Assembly (NCBI GenBank): GCA_029432775.1
Contig: JAROAZ010000008.1
Coordinates: 166,016-230,015, forward strand
DNA from: Pontiellaceae bacterium B12227
GTDB taxonomy: Bacteria; Verrucomicrobiota; Kiritimatiellia; Kiritimatiellales; Pontiellaceae
DNA length: 64,000 nucleotides
Reading direction: 5' to 3'
The position numbers were made by a program, and so were the translations under genes. Shown here piece by piece: positions 54,572 to 63,820 of this stretch; the stretch's first letter is position 1, and each line of letters starts with the position of its first letter. The notes under the pieces were generated by a model. It did no database searches. It had not been told where the DNA came from and saw nothing but the letters and a program-made list of their open reading frames with translations.

Positions 54572-56479
54572 TTAAATCCAGTTCGGCCGATCCGATGGCG
54601 TGGGCCGCGGAGGAGCAACTCGTTTGCAGTCTTTATCGAAATGCTTACTCACCGGAACCCGCTTCAGGTTTTCCAGCTTTTCATAGAGAAATTCATGCGT
54701 GGCTTTATGCTGAATAACCCTGCCCTCTTCATCCGAAATGGTCACCAGATAGCCACCATATTTAACGCCGCGCAAATCGCCGTCATAGAGCGACTGCACC
54801 TTCATCTCCACCTCATCTTCACTTGCAAATGAAAAAGCGCCATCCTCCTGATCATCCGGCACGAAAGAACCTGAGTTTCGATCCAGCAGAATAAAGTTAT
54901 CCCCGCCGGCTTCATCACCAAAAACAAAATATTCCACCGTCAGTTCATGATCGTAGGCAACATTGGCAGAAATCGGTTTCACCCGCACCCCGAAGAGATG
55001 ATCCACAATCTGCAACCGTCGGTTGCCCTCGCCCAGCCAGGGCGACTCATCCGGGAGCGCACGCTGATTACTGCTTTTCGACAGCTCAATCTTAAAGTCC
55101 GGCGGGTTCAGTAAGGTAATATAATCGCGGTCCAGAATGCTGAGCTCTGCAAGAGGAACCTGCTTTTGTTTTCCGCGCGTACTCTCAAGTACCACCGATT
55201 TTCCCATCAGCGTTTTATAGCGCGCTTCAAACTGTTTGCCGGCGGCCGAAGTCCAGGTTCTGAAAGACGATTCTTTTTTTCCAATGGCTGGAACGGATTC
55301 GGCAACCGGCGTATCCGGCGTTGAGAGCACCACCTGCTCAGCCACTGTTTTCGGCGAGGAATAGTCGTTAAAGACCGGACCGCCCTCCACCGTTGCTTCA
55401 CCCGGCTGCAGCTGGTAATTAATCAATTCCTTCATATCCCGCGTAAACTCGGCCGTCTTGAAAAACGGAAGCGTCGGCCCGTTGCGGTTCGGATTCCGCT
55501 CATACTCCTCGCCCTTCACCTCAACCATCAACATGGCTGCAAAAATCCCGCCGTGCGATTCCCCGATCAGGATTTCCAGATCCTGCGCTTCGTGTGCTTT
55601 CAGAGTAATCCAGTCGCCGACGACAGAATGGTGGTTGCCTGCCGGATACTTCCGGTTGTCAGCAGATGAACTCTGCCAATGATGCGACGTGTTATCCATA
55701 AAATCGGTGACCCATTCAGGAAAACAGGCCAGCAGTTTAAATTCGCCATTCACCCGAACCGCCAGCGCATCATCACCATGCCCCCAGAACCGGAAAGTGA
55801 TATCCTCCGAATGAACCAGCTGTCCTTTATAGTGCACCAGCCAACACCATCCCTTGCCGTCCTCTTCCCCGAATGCAGCCGGAGCCTCAATGGACTGCAT
55901 CGGCGGCATGGCCACAGAAGTGGTATACAGCTTCTGAGGGGCACGGTAGTAACGGCTGAATACTTTCGCCGACCAATCCTGCGTAAAAAACCGGTTCAAC
56001 ATAACAGCAAGTGATGCCGGATCCGTGATGACAGGCGCTCCGGACCGCGTTCGGTTAAAATCATAATAGGTTCCTTCCAGGTCGCTACCAATGGAAGCTG
56101 ATGCACCAAACTGGGTAACATCCTCCAGATTCGGCAAAATTTCAAATCCACCGATGCCATCACCCAGACCATCGGTCATGCCACCCATTTCCGGCAGCTG
56201 AATATCCGGCATACTTGCGCGTTTTACCTTCGTCACGATGCGCGTCGTCGATTTCGGCTTGGAGGTTTTTTTGACCTTCACCTTCGGCTTTTTGAGCTTC
56301 ATTTTCGGGCGGTCAACCGGCTTCGGCGGAACGAATTTCTTCTCTTCCTTTTTCACCACATTGAATACCACCAGCATACCCGCCAGCAGAAAGGCCGCCG
56401 CATGGATGCCCAGGCTGATCACAAATCCGCTTGGTGCACCCTTGATCACACCGGATGTTTTTTTAAATCTGTTGTTCAT
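54572..56479 (-). CDS. TonB-like anchored protein with SHD1 domain
   Basis: 635 aa from the ATG at 56479 (GAGGAGAA upstream). One N-terminal membrane helix (GFVISLGIHAAAFLLAGMLVVFNVV) is followed by a Pro/Lys-rich stretch (PPKPVDRPKMKLKKPKVKVKK), the TonB layout, and a glycine-rich segment (MGGMTDGLGDGIGGF). The periplasmic part resembles a PA14/GLEYA-like beta domain (HSEDITFRFWGHGDDALAVRVNGE). An SHD1-like domain follows (RTWTSAAGKQFEARYKTLMGKSVVLESTRGKQKQVPLAELSILDRDYI). It lacks a canonical TonB C-terminus, so energy coupling is doubtful. Planctomycete and verrucomicrobial genomes carry similar proteins of unknown role. Palindrome at 55279. Confidence 0.72.
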   Translation of the reverse strand: MNNRFKKTSGVIKGAPSGFVISLGIHAAAFLLAGMLVVFNVVKKEEKKFVPPKPVDRPKMKLKKPKVKVKKTSKPKSTTRIVTKVKRASMPDIQLPEMGGMTDGLGDGIGGFEILPNLEDVTQFGASASIGSDLEGTYYDFNRTRSGAPVITDPASLAVMLNRFFTQDWSAKVFSRYYRAPQKLYTTSVAMPPMQSIEAPAAFGEEDGKGWCWLVHYKGQLVHSEDITFRFWGHGDDALAVRVNGEFKLLACFPEWVTDFMDNTSHHWQSSSADNRKYPAGNHHSVVGDWITLKAHEAQDLEILIGESHGGIFAAMLMVEVKGEEYERNPNRNGPTLPFFKTAEFTRDMKELINYQLQPGEATVEGGPVFNDYSSPKTVAEQVVLSTPDTPVAESVPAIGKKESSFRTWTSAAGKQFEARYKTLMGKSVVLESTRGKQKQVPLAELSILDRDYITLLNPPDFKIELSKSSNQRALPDESPWLGEGNRRLQIVDHLFGVRVKPISANVAYDHELTVEYFVFGDEAGGDNFILLDRNSGSFVPDDQEDGAFSFASEDEVEMKVQSLYDGDLRGVKYGGYLVTISDEEGRVIQHKATHEFLYEKLENLKRVPVSKHFDKDCKRVAPPRPTPSDRPNWI

Positions 56480-56876
56480 CCAAAAGTTCTCCTCAGCACG
56501 GAGGAAAAGCAAGCACCCCTACGCCGCTTTTCCAACGCTCAAAAAAGAACCTAATGCATTCCGCAAGACCCGTATATGGTCCAAAGGTACCATGCGAATC
56601 ATACGCAATATGTTCCGTCACAATCGCATAACATCACAAACCTGATTACCGGTCGCTCTGATCCACCCATTAGAGTAGACATATAATGCAGGCAAACCAG
56701 ACGCCACAAGCCTATCGGCAAAAACTAAACGCCCTACCACCAAGAGCGCTTATCATTAACAACCAACAACTTATAAATGACAGACAATCAATGGCACACC
56801 CCCTGCATTAGGCAAAATCGCAGACGGGTTCCTCTCGCAGTCACGCGATGAATACCGCCCGAAGGATGGAATAAAC
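56480..56876. other. Intergenic region upstream of the small membrane ORF
   Basis: 397 bp, comparatively AT-rich, between divergent genes. No palindrome copy, hairpin or gene is seen. It must contain the promoters of both flanking genes. Confidence 0.45.
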
Positions 56877-57026
56877 ATGAAAGCACTTAAAACCGTACTG
56901 ACAGGAACCATGGCAATATCAGCACTATTCGGCCTGCTATACTGCTACAGAATCATTTACTGGGGAATGATCGAACATTGTACGCTGGTTTCCACCGGGT
57001 ACACCCAACTGCCTGATTTTTTATAA
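56877..57026 (+). CDS. Small membrane protein, 49 residues
   Basis: The ATG at 56877 is preceded by GAAGGATGGAATAAAC, a fair ribosome site. The peptide starts MKALKTVLTGTMAISALFG, has one hydrophobic helix through LLYCYRIIYWG and ends TGYTQLPDFL. It converges on the sugar porter, whose stop codon is 17 bp away. No family is recognised. It is too short to be sure, but the ribosome site, codon use and membrane helix support it. Confidence 0.5.
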   Translation: MKALKTVLTGTMAISALFGLLYCYRIIYWGMIEHCTLVSTGYTQLPDFL

Positions 57027-57042
57027 GCCACGGCATTTGGAA

Positions 57043-58617
57043 CTATCCGTCCAGCGTCTTTTTCTCCAGCGCGAGCTGGATCTCTTCAATACTCATGTTC
57101 TTGGTTTCCGGCAGGAAGGGCCAGATGGCCACGCAGCCGACCAGACTGACCAAGGCATAGAACAGGAACATGCTCGCTCCGCCCATATTGGCCAGCTGCC
57201 AGGGAAACAGGAACTGCACCAGAAAACTGATGACACTGCTGATCAATGCAAAGAGTGGAATGGCCACCCCGCGCAACGAGGTGGGAAACAGCTCGGAAAA
57301 GAGTACCCACATCAGCGGCCCCACAGAGAAATGGAATGCGGCAATAAAGCTCAGAATCCCACCAAGAATCAGCCCGGCATTCATCGTGGCGGATTCCTTA
57401 ATAATCGAAGCTGAATGATGGCGCGCCTGCTCTTCGCCCAACGAGTCAATCAGCGCGGCTTTAAACTCGATATCACTGGAAAACAGTTTTCCAACCATTG
57501 GAACAAGCGCTTCCTTATCCATGTCGGCCGGCAGCACTTTAACGGCTTCCGGAGGCAGGGAATAGGTTGCGGTTTTAAAGCCATAGGAACAAAGCAGATG
57601 GCTCGCCATAATCCATAACAGTCCGAACAGAATCATCGGCCGGCGTCCCAGCCGATCGACCAGCATAATTGCAGCAAAGGTGAAGACCACCGAAACCATT
57701 CCGACCCAGATCGACTGCTGGAAGGCGGCATCCGTTCCGCCGCCCAGCTGCTCAAACACCGTCGGGGCATAAAAGAGGATCGCATTGATACCGGACAGTT
57801 GCTGGGCGATGGCAATGATGATCCCCACGATGACGGCAATGCGCATGCGCTTGTGAAAAAGTTCCTTGAACTGGGACATCGCTGACAACTCTTCGGTGCC
57901 ATGATGCAGGCTCTCTTCCATCTCCCGGATCTGCTGTTCAATTTCATCGTCCGGCGTAATGCGATGCATGATGGCTTTGGCCTCTTCAATGCGGCCGCGA
58001 TACACGAGCCAGCGCGGGCTTTCCGGCACAAAGAACAGCAGGGCCAGCCAGATAAATGCCGGTATAATTTCAGAACCCAGCATGAAGCGCCAGATGTGCT
58101 CTTCTAGGTTCAGTTTCAACGCCCACTCCGCACCGGAGTTCATCCCGCTGAGTAACAGGAAGTTAATAAAATACGCCGAGGATAAGCCCACCACGATATT
58201 CATCTGGTTGATCGAGACCAGTTTGCCCCGCCATTTCGGCGGAGCAATTTCGCCGATATACATCGCCGCCACGGTAATCGAAGTAAAGGCCAGGCCGCCC
58301 AGAAAGCGGGCACAGATCAGACCGACATAACTCGGAGCCAGCGCCGAAGTAACCGCCGAGACCCAGTACAGAGCCGCAATAATTATAAGCGTCTTTTTTC
58401 GTCCAAGTTTATTACACATCGGCCCGGCAATCAGCAAAGCCAGCAGCACTCCGAAGCCCGGAGCACTGACCACCGTGCCGACCTGGACTTCATTCAATCC
58501 GAACTCCGCCGTAATGAATTTGACCGTCCCCGAGATCACCGCCGCATCGAGTCCGAAAACAAAGCCGCCGAGCGCTACCACGATGGAATAGAAAAAAGCT
58601 TTAGCCTGTTTATTCAT
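57043..58617 (-). CDS. MFS sugar porter
   Basis: 524 aa, 12 predicted membrane helices. Sugar-porter signatures: GFVFGLDAAVISG in helix 1, GRKKTL in loop 2-3, RFLGGLAFTSITVAAMYIGEIAPPKWRGKLVSINQ, PESPRWLVYRGR after helix 6, QQLSGINAILFYAP in helix 7, DRLGRRPMILFG and FLPETKN at the end. It is a proton symporter or facilitator for a monosaccharide, fitting the nearby galactan enzymes. The central loop between helices 9 and 10 has an extra 60-70 residues (EALVPMVGKLFSSDIEF...), and the dispersed palindrome at 57489 encodes its VPMVG. Confidence 0.93.
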   Translation of the reverse strand: MNKQAKAFFYSIVVALGGFVFGLDAAVISGTVKFITAEFGLNEVQVGTVVSAPGFGVLLALLIAGPMCNKLGRKKTLIIIAALYWVSAVTSALAPSYVGLICARFLGGLAFTSITVAAMYIGEIAPPKWRGKLVSINQMNIVVGLSSAYFINFLLLSGMNSGAEWALKLNLEEHIWRFMLGSEIIPAFIWLALLFFVPESPRWLVYRGRIEEAKAIMHRITPDDEIEQQIREMEESLHHGTEELSAMSQFKELFHKRMRIAVIVGIIIAIAQQLSGINAILFYAPTVFEQLGGGTDAAFQQSIWVGMVSVVFTFAAIMLVDRLGRRPMILFGLLWIMASHLLCSYGFKTATYSLPPEAVKVLPADMDKEALVPMVGKLFSSDIEFKAALIDSLGEEQARHHSASIIKESATMNAGLILGGILSFIAAFHFSVGPLMWVLFSELFPTSLRGVAIPLFALISSVISFLVQFLFPWQLANMGGASMFLFYALVSLVGCVAIWPFLPETKNMSIEEIQLALEKKTLDG

Positions 58618-58740
58618 AATAGATGCTCACCTGTATGTACGGCACGGACTGGAAACAGTCAGCCGAATTTAAACCATCATTCCTTATCTCGCCGTAAACG
58701 TCCACGGTCAATAGCACATATAACTGCTCGGTTATTATCT

Positions 58741-60123
58741 TTAAGGAGTCTGCTTCCGATAAGCATCGAAGCGCTTGGCAGCCTTCTCCTCGTAGAGACG
58801 CTTCAGCATAAACTTCGGACGTTCCAGTCCGCACTCCCAGGCAAACAGCTTTTTATAAAGCGCCTTCACCCGCTCCGGCTGCTGTGCCGCCAGATTGTTC
58901 TGCTCCGAGGGATCCTCCTCAATATTATAAAGCTCGGCCGGACGGTCGGGAAACCGCATCAGCTTCCAGTCGCCATCGCGAATCGTGCCGCGGCTTTCCT
59001 TTTTCCAGTACAGCGTCTGGTGCGGCCGATCGGGATTTTCTCCGCTCAGGTAAGGAAGCATATCCACGCCGTCCAGTCCTTCGATCTTCAACGCATCGCC
59101 GCCCGCCGCATTCACAAAGGTTGGAAGCAGGTCGAGCGAACTCAGCGGTTGGTTGTATTCTTTTCCTTCCGCCAACCGGCCCGGCCATACCACAATGCCC
59201 GGCACACGAATCCCGCCCTCTAGATGGGTCGCCTTGCAACCGCTCAGCGGCCAGTTGCTCGACGTACTCGCATCGGTCGGTCCGCCGTTATCATTCGTAA
59301 AAACAAGCAGCGTGTTATCGCTCAGCCCGAGTGCTTCCAGTTGATCCACAATCCGCCCGATCGCCCGATCCATCGAAAAGGTCATCTGAGCCAGTCGCCG
59401 GCGTTTTCCCTCCAGAGCCGGGAACAGCTCCGCGTCCTGCGGGTCGGCCTCGATCGGCGTGTGGACGGCGTTGAAAGAAACATAGGCAAAAAACGGGCGG
59501 GCTTTATTGCGCTCCAAGAAAGCACAGGCTTCATCGGCGAGCACATCGGTCAGATAACCTTCGTGTTCACGGTAATCACCAAAGCCCCATTCCAGCCGGT
59601 TTTCAGGCTTTACGTCTTTGCCTGCGGGATAGGGATAAAAACTGCGCGCGCCGCCCCGGAAACCGACAAACTCATCAAACCCGCGCTTCAGCGGGTGAAA
59701 CCGGTCCGCATGGCCCTGATGCCACTTGCCGAAGATGGCGGTTCGATAGCCGAGCTTCTGCAGATGGTTTCCAAGGGTTGGAACTCCAAGCTGGAGGCCC
59801 ATATCATCGCCGACCGTTCCGTTGGAGCTCATGTAGCCCGGCACATTGTTTTCTTCAAAGCCGAAGCGCTGCTGATACATCCCCGTCAGCAGCCCGGCGC
59901 GCGACGGCCCGCACACGGCGGCCGTCATATAAAACTGATTCAGCTTTACGCCCGACTTAACCAGCTCATCCAGCCGCGGCGTTTTAAAATGGCGGCTGCC
60001 GTTGAATCCGAAATCCGCATAGCCTGCATCGTCGGAATAGAGCAGCACAATATTCGGCTGTGTACCCGCGTAGGAACGCAGAAGTCCGCAAATTGCAAAC
60101 AGACATAGGATCAGCTTCGACAT
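58741..60123 (-). CDS. Formylglycine-dependent sulfatase (S1 family), secreted
   Basis: 460 aa from the ATG at 60123; the frame extends 41 codons upstream into the SDR gene without similarity. GGAG within the last codons of the SDR gene serves as ribosome site. Signal peptide MSKLILCLFAICGLLRSYA. D31-D32 and C71-G-P-S-R75 are the metal and formylglycine site, and FTNDNGGP and GCKATHLEGGIRVPG are typical of S1 sulfatases. Unlike the sulfatase at 33123 it is of the shorter arylsulfatase A-like form, so it probably acts on another position. Palindrome at 59769 (VPTLGN). Confidence 0.92.
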   Translation of the reverse strand: MSKLILCLFAICGLLRSYAGTQPNIVLLYSDDAGYADFGFNGSRHFKTPRLDELVKSGVKLNQFYMTAAVCGPSRAGLLTGMYQQRFGFEENNVPGYMSSNGTVGDDMGLQLGVPTLGNHLQKLGYRTAIFGKWHQGHADRFHPLKRGFDEFVGFRGGARSFYPYPAGKDVKPENRLEWGFGDYREHEGYLTDVLADEACAFLERNKARPFFAYVSFNAVHTPIEADPQDAELFPALEGKRRRLAQMTFSMDRAIGRIVDQLEALGLSDNTLLVFTNDNGGPTDASTSSNWPLSGCKATHLEGGIRVPGIVVWPGRLAEGKEYNQPLSSLDLLPTFVNAAGGDALKIEGLDGVDMLPYLSGENPDRPHQTLYWKKESRGTIRDGDWKLMRFPDRPAELYNIEEDPSEQNNLAAQQPERVKALYKKLFAWECGLERPKFMLKRLYEEKAAKRFDAYRKQTP

Positions 60124-60127
60124 CCGT

Positions 60128-60817
60128 TTACCACTCCATCCGTTCGCCGGCGGCCGAGAGAAATTGTCCCGACTGCTCCGGCGTGAGGCCGGCAATCGTC
60201 CCCGCCATTTCCGCGGCCACCTCTTCAACCGTTCCGGGCGCTTCATCGCCGCCCATATCCGTTTTAATCCAGCCGGGATTCATGCAGATTACAATCCGTC
60301 CCTTGAGTTCCGGCTTGCCCGCCATACGTTGTGTGACCGCGTTGAGCGCAGCCTTGCTCATGGCATACGCATCCAGCCCGTTACCCGGATTAATATTCAG
60401 CGCCAGCGATCCCATGCCCGAGGTAATATTGACCACCTTTGCCCCTTCATGCAACAGCGGGGCCAAAGCCTGCACCACCAGTGCGGGGCCGGCCGCATTC
60501 ACCCTGAAGCTCTGCTCGAATCCGGCCGTCGTCCACTGTCCGATATTTTCTTCCGACGAGACTCCGGCGTTATTGATCAGCAGATCCAACGGCCCGGACA
60601 GCTGGCCGAGCTGTTGGATGGATTGCTCATCGCCGACATCAAGCTGCACCTGCCTGAGCACCTCGTCATATTGCCCCGCGAGCTCCTGAAGGGCTTTCGC
60701 CGCTGACGGCTGTCGTGAACAGGCAATCACACTCCAGCCTGACTCAAGATAAAACTGAACCAATCCCAGGCCGATTCCCCGGTTGGCTCCTGTAATTAAA
60801 ACCGTTTTCATTTCCAA
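60128..60817 (-). CDS. Short-chain dehydrogenase
   Basis: 229 aa. Classical SDR: cofactor loop TGANRGIG, NNAG, Ser in NITSGMGS and Y-x3-K in DAYAMSKAA. A short, single-domain form resembling the C-factor/sniffer-like group of carbonyl reductases. The sulfatase gene starts 4 bp after its stop, so they are co-transcribed. Substrate unknown. Start is the first Met or the Met two codons later. Confidence 0.85.
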   Translation of the reverse strand: MEMKTVLITGANRGIGLGLVQFYLESGWSVIACSRQPSAAKALQELAGQYDEVLRQVQLDVGDEQSIQQLGQLSGPLDLLINNAGVSSEENIGQWTTAGFEQSFRVNAAGPALVVQALAPLLHEGAKVVNITSGMGSLALNINPGNGLDAYAMSKAALNAVTQRMAGKPELKGRIVICMNPGWIKTDMGGDEAPGTVEEVAAEMAGTIAGLTPEQSGQFLSAAGERMEW

Positions 60818-60985
60818 ACCTTTCCCTGTTAAACTTCCAGTTTAAATTATCGTCCCCGAATGATGCTATAGGACTATAGGTCAATATAGGAGGAAAGCTA
60901 TTGGACAGCCATTGAATAGAACTAATAGTCAGGTTTTCTTTATCCGGATAACCTGTATGTTGCGACGATTCAAAACAGGACCCGG
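60818..60985. promoter_or_regulatory. Divergent promoter region of SDR-sulfatase and GH16
   Basis: 168 bp between divergent genes. It has a direct repeat CTATAGG-A-CTATAGG at about 60866-60880, followed by TCAATATAGGAGG. This could bind a regulator of both genes. No match to the CGAATTCGCAAA words is seen. Confidence 0.35.
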
Positions 60986-62203
60986 ATGAACAGGAAACTT
61001 TATATAACCCTATTGATACTCAGCGCGGCCGCGACTTTCACACTCGCGTCAGAACTGAAAAACAAAACCGACTTCCATAGATTGGAAGATACCAAAGGCC
61101 GTGCGATTGATGCCAGAATCCTCTATGTGGGCGAGCAGTGGACCTACCTGCAGCGCGGCTTCAAACAACCGCAACGCGTTTCATTAGACCTGCTCAGCGA
61201 AGAATCGCGGGCTCTTCTTAACCAGTGGAACGAAACGTACGGAGTGGCCCTCTCGGCGGATGAACTGCAACAGGTCGTCAAGCTCGCCTACGTGGCCTCA
61301 AAAGGGCAACCGCTCCTGGTCGACCCCGATCCTTCCAAGCATTGGAAACTCAACGACACCTTTTCCGATGAGTTTAACTCGAAAAAACTGGATGAAAAAA
61401 AATGGGACCGCAAGCTGCGCCCGTGGGGCGAACGCGCGTGGCGCTCCGATAACGTCTGGCAGAAGAAGGGCCGCCTGTTTGTGCAGGCCAAATATGATCC
61501 CCACCGGGACCGCAAAGGCGTCGAGTTTTTCTACACCCTCGGCATTTGCCAGACCAAAGAGAAAACCACCTACGGCTATTTTGAAGCACGCATTAAAGGA
61601 TGCTCCCGCTTCCCGGGGCTCTGCCCCGCCTTCTGGCTCTATAGCAACGGCAAAGACCTCAACCCCGACTATCCGCATATTACCTATTCTGAAATCGACA
61701 TCATCGAAATGCTGCAGGGCGGCTTCGATCCCGTTAAAAAAGAGAAAACCGGCCCGAGCCACATGGATTGCAATCTGCACACACGGGAAATGATCGATGG
61801 AGTGGAAACCTGGCGCCGCCCCCAGCACTGGCCGGAAGTCTGCCGCAATGTCTATGACGCCCCGTGGGATCCGCGCGACGATTTCCACATCTACGCCTGC
61901 GAGAACACGCCCGAAAAGATTACGTGGTACATCGACGGCATTAAAGTCGCCGAATCGCCCAACCACAACTGGCATCTGCCCATGACCCTAACGCTCACCA
62001 TGGAGCTGCGCCCACCGATGATCGCCTGGGCCCAGCCCGACGGTCGCATTCCTGTCCCGGAAAACTCAACACCCGACGGCTTCCCCACCCACATGGAAGT
62101 CGACTACGTGCGGGTCTGGACGCGGCAAAAGGAGTCTTCATCCCTCTCGGTGGCGGGCGAAGCACACACTATCAGGTTAATATCTGATTATGCCCCGATT
62201 TAG
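60986..62203 (+). CDS. GH16 family endo-galactanase (agarase/porphyranase/carrageenase type), secreted
   Basis: 405 aa. Signal peptide (LYITLLILSAAATFTLA). An SHD1-like domain (about 38-85, GRAIDARILYVGEQWTYLQRG...VSLDLLSEESRALLNQW) precedes the jelly-roll catalytic domain (about 125-385). The catalytic motif is E236-I-D-I-I-E241, the nucleophile and acid/base with the beta-bulge spacing. The broad block ARIKGCSRFPGLCPAFWLYS and the closing VDYVRVWTRQ match GH16. GH16 includes agarases, porphyranases and carrageenases; the exact substrate cannot be fixed. Palindromes at 61073 and 61333 encode FHRLED and SKHWK. Confidence 0.9.
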   Translation: MNRKLYITLLILSAAATFTLASELKNKTDFHRLEDTKGRAIDARILYVGEQWTYLQRGFKQPQRVSLDLLSEESRALLNQWNETYGVALSADELQQVVKLAYVASKGQPLLVDPDPSKHWKLNDTFSDEFNSKKLDEKKWDRKLRPWGERAWRSDNVWQKKGRLFVQAKYDPHRDRKGVEFFYTLGICQTKEKTTYGYFEARIKGCSRFPGLCPAFWLYSNGKDLNPDYPHITYSEIDIIEMLQGGFDPVKKEKTGPSHMDCNLHTREMIDGVETWRRPQHWPEVCRNVYDAPWDPRDDFHIYACENTPEKITWYIDGIKVAESPNHNWHLPMTLTLTMELRPPMIAWAQPDGRIPVPENSTPDGFPTHMEVDYVRVWTRQKESSSLSVAGEAHTIRLISDYAPI

Positions 62204-63126
62204 CGGGCAAATGCGCATGGCCAAGCCTGTGATGTTTCATATCGTAAAATTCCACTGTTAATATCAGGGAAAAACAGGGGCATGATTGATTTCATAGGGT
62301 TGCAGATTCCCTGCTAAGTGCAGGGAAATGCAGGGGCGCGGAGCGCACGCGCAGCGCTGGAAGGGGGGTCCCTTTGGGGGGAAACCATCCGGTTTGGCTT
62401 CGCCGTCGGCTTGCCTCGCCCTGCTCGGCCTCGCGCCGCTCGGCCGAAAATTTCCGAGCATTGGAAACCTATTTTTTGGAAGGGGGTCCGGGGGAAACCT
62501 TTTTCCAATGGTTGGAAACCTCCGGTGCAAAAGTTCCAATGGTTGGAAGTTTTGAAACGAAGTGAAACGTCGTTTGGAGCCCCACACCCCGTTCTTCGCG
62601 TCTTAGCGCGAGATCATCCCCTCTCCCCGGAAAAGTTCCAAGGATTGGAAAAATCATTTCCAATGTCTGGAAGTCCCACTTGCCCCGCAGGGTAGCTGCA
62701 GGGCGGCCGTTCCGGAGCGCGATAAATAAAAAATTCGAGCGCGAGGAGCCCCGGTTCCCGGGCGGGGGCCTTGGGCGCGGACAGCGAGCTTGCGAGATGG
62801 ACGCGCCATGGCCGGGTGGGCGGGGGATGCGGTGGGTGTAGGCGCAAGCCGAAACCACGCGACCACGGCCGCCCCGCCCGACCGCCATAGCACCAAATTG
62901 AAGGACCTGGAGGAAGGGGCCGGGGCTGGCGCGGGTTTGGTGTAAACAGAAACCGTGACCGCTATGGGGCAAGGGGGTGAGGCGTAGCCGAGGGGGAAGC
63001 GGGCGGCCCGCCGGGGGCTGCCCCCTTTTTCCAGAGATTGGAAAATCCGATGGAGGCTTTGGCCAGTGTGAGTGCGCGAGCCTTGCCACAGCCGGAACCC
63101 CCGACCGAAGGGAGCAGCAAGGCGGA

Positions 63127-63151
63127 CTTAACAGAATGGGTTCTGTTTAAG
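63127..63151. repeat. Inverted repeat CTTAACAGAA / TTCTGTTTAAG
   Basis: Arms at 63127-63136 and 63141-63151 with a TGGG loop and one bulged base. First of the hairpins in the 3' tail. Confidence 0.75.
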
Positions 63152-63187
63152 CGAGCCGGGTGCAGAAAGCGAAATGTGCATCGCGAA

Positions 63188-63207
63188 CGCATAACCGCGG
63201 TTATGCG
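63188..63207. repeat. Perfect 20-bp palindrome
   Basis: CGCATAACCGCGGTTATGCG, symmetric about CCGCGG. A site for a dimeric protein or a cruciform is possible. Confidence 0.85.
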
Positions 63208-63230
63208 ACTTTGAGTGTGTTGCTCCGTTC

Positions 63231-63290
63231 GTGGGTAAAGCAGGAGGATGAGGTCGAGCAAAGCGAAAACCGATTTCCTGCTTTACCCAC
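63231..63290. repeat. 15-bp perfect inverted repeat with 30-nt loop
   Basis: GTGGGTAAAGCAGGA (63231-63245) and TCCTGCTTTACCCAC (63276-63290). Neither side has a T run, so it is not a typical terminator. Confidence 0.85.
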
Positions 63291-63299
63291 CCGAAGGGC

Positions 63300-63396
63300 G
63301 AATTGAAAACAAGGCATCTTCTTTGTTGCGAGCATAAGGCGGTGGGCAACCACAGCTCTGATGCTCGACGCCTTAAATCTGCCTTGTTTTGAATTC
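63300..63396. repeat. 97-bp nested imperfect palindrome
   Basis: Outer arms GAATTGAAAACAAGGCA (63300-63316) and TGCCTTGTTTTGAATTC (63380-63396), with one mismatch. Middle stem CGAGCAT/ATGCTCG (63329-63335, 63361-63367). Apical GTGG-GCAA-CCAC. Such nesting is typical of structured RNA or of a recombination site folded as single strand. Confidence 0.8.
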
Positions 63397-63500
63397 GTGA
63401 ACGGTCGCAGCTTCTGCGCCCGACAGCGAGCGGGTCCGCCGCCGCAGGACAATGAGAGGGAACGGAGTGACCGTTGGAGCGCCCCGGCAAATTTTGCAGA

Positions 63501-63540
63501 GCATTTCCCGGTCACATCTACCATCAAAAACCGGAAATGC
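63501..63540. repeat. Hairpin GCATTTCCCGG / CCGGAAATGC
   Basis: Arms at 63501-63511 and 63531-63540 with one bulged base and a 19-nt loop, inside the 3' tail. Confidence 0.7.
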
Positions 63541-63759
63541 GGCGAAACTGCCGCCGGGGTGCGGCCGAAGGCATCCATAGCCCCGCAGGGCAGGCCGTAG
63601 GCCCCCGGAGGAAGATCGGCCCGGGCGGCTGAAGGCGAGAAGGGAGTCCGCGACTGGAACGCCTTGAGCCGTTCGGATCAGCCGGGCTTCCGGAGTGTAG
63701 TTGAAGCGCTTGAGCTGAATTTGTGTGGAGCTCCCCGTAGGGCGAAGGCCGGGCAAGCG

Positions 63760-63820
63760 GGCAGGATCAGGTGATGATGTTATTTGAGCGCCGCGAAAAA
63801 TAACATCAGCACCCCTGCCC
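63760..63820. repeat. Long hairpin with TGATGTTATTT core
   Basis: TGATGTTATTT (63775-63785) and AAATAACATCA (63798-63808) are perfect complements. An outer GGGCAGG/CCTGCCC pair continues the stem after an internal loop. Confidence 0.75.

Larger units (their letters stand above)
448..63043. repeat. Dispersed palindrome family TTCCA-N5-TGGAA (30 perfect copies)
   Basis: Start positions of 15-bp copies with both arms intact: 448, 1256, 10214, 11417, 11755, 12126, 19351, 22002, 30264, 32808, 35077, 35855, 36129, 37744, 41367, 42687, 43471, 47993, 53625, 54343, 55279, 57489, 59769, 61073, 61333, 62503, 62534, 62636, 62658, 63029. Variants: TTCCG left arm at 808, 7751, 10329, 42895, 62452; one arm change at 10948, 11294, 26333, 27740, 28487, 33546, 41336; six-base centre at 7495 and 16879. 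The five centre bases vary, often A...T or A...C. In genes the motif is translated in all three frames as F-Q-x-L-E, P-x-x-G or S-N/K-x-W-K. Found by eye, so a few copies may be missed. Confidence 0.9.

Noticed and set aside
63127..63396. Integron attC sites
   Set aside because: The nested palindromes are suggestive, but I do not find paired RYYYAAC and GTTRRRY cores at the expected places, and no integrase is seen.
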